Assembly: GCA_002696645.1 (NCBI GenBank)
Contig: NZSA01000009.1
Coordinates: forward strand, 1 to 33,340
DNA: 33,340 nucleotides
Origin: Rhodospirillales bacterium
GTDB lineage: Bacteria > Pseudomonadota > Alphaproteobacteria > UBA8366 > Aestuariispiraceae
Direction of reading: 5' to 3'
Shown here one piece after another: positions 30,794-33,340 of this stretch; within the stretch, counting starts at the first letter, position 1, and the number at the start of each line of letters is the position of its first letter. The notes under the pieces were generated by a model. The model saw only the letters and a program-made list of their open reading frames with translations. It searched no databases and was not told the DNA's origin. The position numbers were made by a program, and so were the translations under genes.

Positions 30794-31744
30794 TCAAGTC
30801 CAAGTTGCCGTCTCTGCAATGGCCGTACGATATTCCTCACCCAGCCGACGACACAGGTCAGCAGCGCCGGGCACATCTACAATACTCCCGACCCCCTGCC
30901 CCGCCGCCCAAACCGTCTTCCAGGCTTTGACCTCGCTGGTGCCAAAGTTGTAGCCTTCTGGCTTTGTTAAATCATCTGGATCAATACCCGCAGCCCGAAT
31001 GCTGTCGCGCAGAAAATTCCCATCCACGCCGCTGATCGCCGGCGTGTACATAATATCGCTCGCCTGAGACGCGCAGATCATTTCCTTTTGGGCTTCTGGT
31101 GCCAGACATTCCCGTGTCGCCAGGAAACGTGTGCCGATATAGGCCAGGTCGGCGCCTAACATCCGTGCCACGGCGATATGACGCCCGGTTGAGAGGGCAC
31201 CGCCCAGAATGATCGTACCCGCAAATATTTGCCGAATTTCAGGAACCAATGCAAATGCGCTCAATGTGCTGGCATGCCCGCCAGCACCGGAACAAACCGC
31301 GATAATGCCATCCACGCCGGCTTCCACCGCCTTCCTGGCATGACGGATATTAATAACGTCATGAAAAACGAGACCACCATAGGCATGAACCGCTTCCACC
31401 ACTTTATCATTCGCCCCTAGAGAGGTGATAACAATCGGCACCTTTTGTTCAACCGTGACGGCCAAATCAGCCTCTAAACGCGGATTACTGCGATGAACCA
31501 CCAGATTAACGGCAAAGGGCGCAACCGGGTTTCCGGCCTGCTGCCTTATAACATCAAGTCTTTTTTGAATGTCCTTCAACCAGTCTCGGTACCCTTCTGT
31601 GGTGCGTTGATTCAAGGCAGGGAAAGATCCGATTACCCCCGATCGGCAGGTCTCCACAACCAGGTCAGGGCCAGAGCATAGAAACATCGGGGCGGAAATA
31701 GCAGGGATTGACAATTGGCCCTTTAGAGCGTCGGGCAACGGCAT
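30794..31744 (-). CDS. nitronate monooxygenase/2-nitropropane dioxygenase-like flavoprotein
   Basis: 316-aa FMN-binding TIM-barrel protein of the NMO/FabK group. The segments APMFLCSGP, AVNLVVHRSN, VCSGAGGHAS (about 150-159) and GGALSTGRHIAVARMLGAD, and the phosphate-binding YIGTRFLATRE, are typical. I chose the ATG at 31742-31744, with AAGGAG 7 nt upstream; the longer frame has no support. In acyl-CoA operons such proteins are often annotated as nitronate monooxygenases but may act as enoyl-CoA reductases or flavin oxidoreductases. True nitroalkane oxidation is not shown by context. Confidence 0.85.
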   Translation of the reverse strand: MPLPDALKGQLSIPAISAPMFLCSGPDLVVETCRSGVIGSFPALNQRTTEGYRDWLKDIQKRLDVIRQQAGNPVAPFAVNLVVHRSNPRLEADLAVTVEQKVPIVITSLGANDKVVEAVHAYGGLVFHDVINIRHARKAVEAGVDGIIAVCSGAGGHASTLSAFALVPEIRQIFAGTIILGGALSTGRHIAVARMLGADLAYIGTRFLATRECLAPEAQKEMICASQASDIMYTPAISGVDGNFLRDSIRAAGIDPDDLTKPEGYNFGTSEVKAWKTVWAAGQGVGSIVDVPGAADLCRRLGEEYRTAIAETATWT

Positions 31745-31748
31745 GCTG

Positions 31749-32612
31749 TTACTCCTTAAAATAGTCCGGCTTCCCGATTGTCCAGGTTTCTCCCCAATGC
31801 TGGCCACCACCAGCAACATGCAGGACCTCACCGGTAATATAGCTTCCCGAACTCCCTCCCAGATAGGCGCAGGCCTCGGCAATTTCCCAGGGGGACCCAT
31901 TGCGCATCATCGGGTTGGAACGATGATACAAGGCACGGGCTTCGGGGGAATAGACCTTCCACCCCTCGGTCTCTATCGCGCCAGGGGCAATACAGTTCAC
32001 CCGAATATCCAATGGGGCCCATTCCACAGCGAGATTCTGACTAAGGCCGATTACCCCAGCCCTGGCAGCAATGGTATGCGCAACACCATAAAGGCCATGG
32101 CGGGTTACCACCACGATATTAACAATGGAGCCCTTGGATTCAGTATCACGCCAAAACTGAGCAGCCGCCTGCATCATGAACCATGTGCCGGTCAGGTTAG
32201 TAGCGATTACGGCATTCCAACCCTTTTCAGAAAAGTCGATGGCCGCCTGCGGAAACTGTCCCCCCGCACTGTTGATCAGCAAATCAAGCTGCCCGAATTT
32301 TTCTCTGACATGGCGAAAAAGGTCCTGAACGTCGCCTTGCTGACGGATATCCAGGGCAATTGTTTCTGCAACAATCTCCTTTTCCGCCAGAGCAGTGGCA
32401 AGGGAGTCCAACCGATCCTGCTTGCGTCCGACAAGAATAAGTCTGGCTCCAAGTCGCCCCAGCAACCACGCCGCCGCCCGGCCAAGCCCTCCTGCCGCCC
32501 CGGAAATCAGAACCGTTTTGCCCTGAAATGAACCCGGCGCATAAACAGTTGGATGAACTGCCAGATCGGCATCGCTCATCCCGATCACGGTATCAGCTGC
32601 TTGCTCCGTCAT
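31749..32612 (-). CDS. SDR-family oxidoreductase, 2,4-dienoyl-CoA reductase-like, non-canonical active site
   Basis: 287-aa short-chain dehydrogenase. The Rossmann motif SGAAGGLG and NSAGGQFPQAA are clear. The usual YxxxK reads AHTIAARAGV, with Thr in place of Tyr and Arg in place of Lys. It shares this segment, and the GGQF motif, with the SDR at 16506-17297. An N-terminal extension of about 30 residues precedes the fold. The start codon lies 1 nt after the stop of the acyl-CoA dehydrogenase gene. A dienoyl- or enoyl-CoA reductase role is likely; a catalytic mechanism without Tyr/Lys is expected for that group. Confidence 0.88.
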   Translation of the reverse strand: MTEQAADTVIGMSDADLAVHPTVYAPGSFQGKTVLISGAAGGLGRAAAWLLGRLGARLILVGRKQDRLDSLATALAEKEIVAETIALDIRQQGDVQDLFRHVREKFGQLDLLINSAGGQFPQAAIDFSEKGWNAVIATNLTGTWFMMQAAAQFWRDTESKGSIVNIVVVTRHGLYGVAHTIAARAGVIGLSQNLAVEWAPLDIRVNCIAPGAIETEGWKVYSPEARALYHRSNPMMRNGSPWEIAEACAYLGGSSGSYITGEVLHVAGGGQHWGETWTIGKPDYFKE

Positions 32613-32613
32613 T

Positions 32614-33340
32614 TCACTTCATATCCCTGAGCAATTCACCCGCAATAATCATCTTGCGCACTTCAGTCGTCCCCGCCCCAATCTCCAACAGTTTGGTTGA
32701 ACGGAACAAACGATTGATTTCTGATTCCCAGATATAGCCGGATCCGCCATGAATTTGAACGCCAAGATCCAGGACCTTGTTCGTGGTCTGGGCCGCAAAC
32801 ATAACAGAGGCCGCCGTGAGCATATGGATATCACCACGAGGACCAGAACCGGACTCCAACCCCTCCGCTACGGCCAGCCCGCGATAGGAGAAGGTCCGCA
32901 TGGTCTCTACATGCACATACATCTCTGCCAACATGGATTGAACCATTTGGAATGATCCGATCGGCTTGCCGAACTGCTTCCTAGTTTTTGCATAGTCAAT
33001 CGAAAGCTCCAACGCCCGCTCTGCAACGCCAAGACACAGCGGTGAGATCATGGCCCGTTCGATATCAAGGCCACTCATCACAATTGAAACGCCGCGGTTC
33101 TCCTCGCCAACAAGATTTTCGACCGGCACGCGGCAATCGGTAAAGACCAGCTCCCCGGTCTGGCTGCCACGATAGCCCATCTTTTCCAATTTCTGGGCAA
33201 CTTCAAATCCGGGGAAATCTTTCTCAACAATAAAGGCGGAGATTCCGTGCGCGCCCTTTTCTTTGTCGGTTTTGGCATAGACCAGAAGAACATCGGCCAC
33301 TGGCCCGTTGGTGATGTATATCTTGCTGCCATTCAAAACA
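32614..33340 (-). CDS. acyl-CoA dehydrogenase, isovaleryl-CoA dehydrogenase type (partial, 5' end outside window)
   Basis: About 241 residues of the C-terminal part; the gene continues past the right edge (the frame is open from 33340, entering at VLNGSKIYITNG). The catalytic base appears to be the Glu in SGLDIERAM. The late position that is Glu in IYEGTSEIQ enzymes reads LEIGAGTTEVRK without that Glu. This is the isovaleryl-CoA dehydrogenase pattern and contrasts with the two other dehydrogenases in the window. It suggests a branched-chain acyl-CoA substrate. It is the upstream-most visible gene of leftward operon G. Confidence 0.9.
   Translation of the reverse strand, partial: VLNGSKIYITNGPVADVLLVYAKTDKEKGAHGISAFIVEKDFPGFEVAQKLEKMGYRGSQTGELVFTDCRVPVENLVGEENRGVSIVMSGLDIERAMISPLCLGVAERALELSIDYAKTRKQFGKPIGSFQMVQSMLAEMYVHVETMRTFSYRGLAVAEGLESGSGPRGDIHMLTAASVMFAAQTTNKVLDLGVQIHGGSGYIWESEINRLFRSTKLLEIGAGTTEVRKMIIAGELLRDMK

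Overview
The window looks like chromosomal DNA of a Proteobacterium, most likely an alphaproteobacterium. This rests on moderate GC, tightly packed operons with many ATGA/GTGA overlaps, protein families typical of environmental alphaproteobacteria, and a tRNA-fMet remnant of the usual type. I cannot name the genus. Almost everything here is catabolic: CoA ligases, acyl-CoA dehydrogenases, crotonases, MaoC hydratases, SDRs, thiolase, two Fe(II)/2-oxoglutarate dioxygenases and two ABC importers. There is no phage, CRISPR or intact transposon.

Layout. (A) 187-6479, leftward operon: a NMT1-type binding protein, a PEP-mutase/isocitrate-lyase superfamily C-C lyase, aconitase-like large and small subunits, a TauB/TauC-type ATPase and permease, and a TauD-like dioxygenase. 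It looks like uptake and oxidation of a small acid or sulfonate-like compound, followed by hydration and aldol cleavage of a C4-C6 di- or tricarboxylate. (B) 6672-10619, leftward operon: acyl-CoA dehydrogenase, TetR regulator, PaaK-like CoA ligase and PaaG-like crotonase, joined by 4-nt overlaps. (C) 10801-19431, divergent rightward operon: MaoC hydratase, acyl-CoA dehydrogenase, HSD17B4-like SDR, an HMG-CoA-synthase-like protein fused to a DUF35 Zn/OB domain, an SCP2-type thiolase, a second SDR and a FadJ-like bifunctional protein. B and C share a control region that carries a TetR-type operator inside a TTGACA promoter. (D) 19432-20308: a gene-free, partly AT-rich stretch with a leftward terminator and the 3' remnant of tRNA-fMet, which looks like an integration scar. 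(E) 20309-21160: an IclR regulator, divergent from a crotonase plus CoA-ligase pair (21312-23690). (F) 23903-28731: a second TauD-like dioxygenase followed by a complete spermidine/putrescine-type ABC importer. E and F carry four copies of one operator, CGATAC-N3-GTATCG, so IclR probably controls both. (G) 33340-28787, leftward operon cut by the right edge: isovaleryl-CoA-dehydrogenase-type enzyme, SDR, nitronate-monooxygenase-like protein, CoA ligase and MaoC dehydratase.

Taken together, this is a set of acid-activation and modified beta-oxidation modules with at least two regulators and two importers. The least conventional parts are the HMGS-like/DUF35 fusion that lacks the nucleophilic cysteine, the LeuCD-like/lyase trio with altered active-site motifs, a pair of SDRs without the YxxxK motif, and an unusual split ribosome-binding site in front of operon B.
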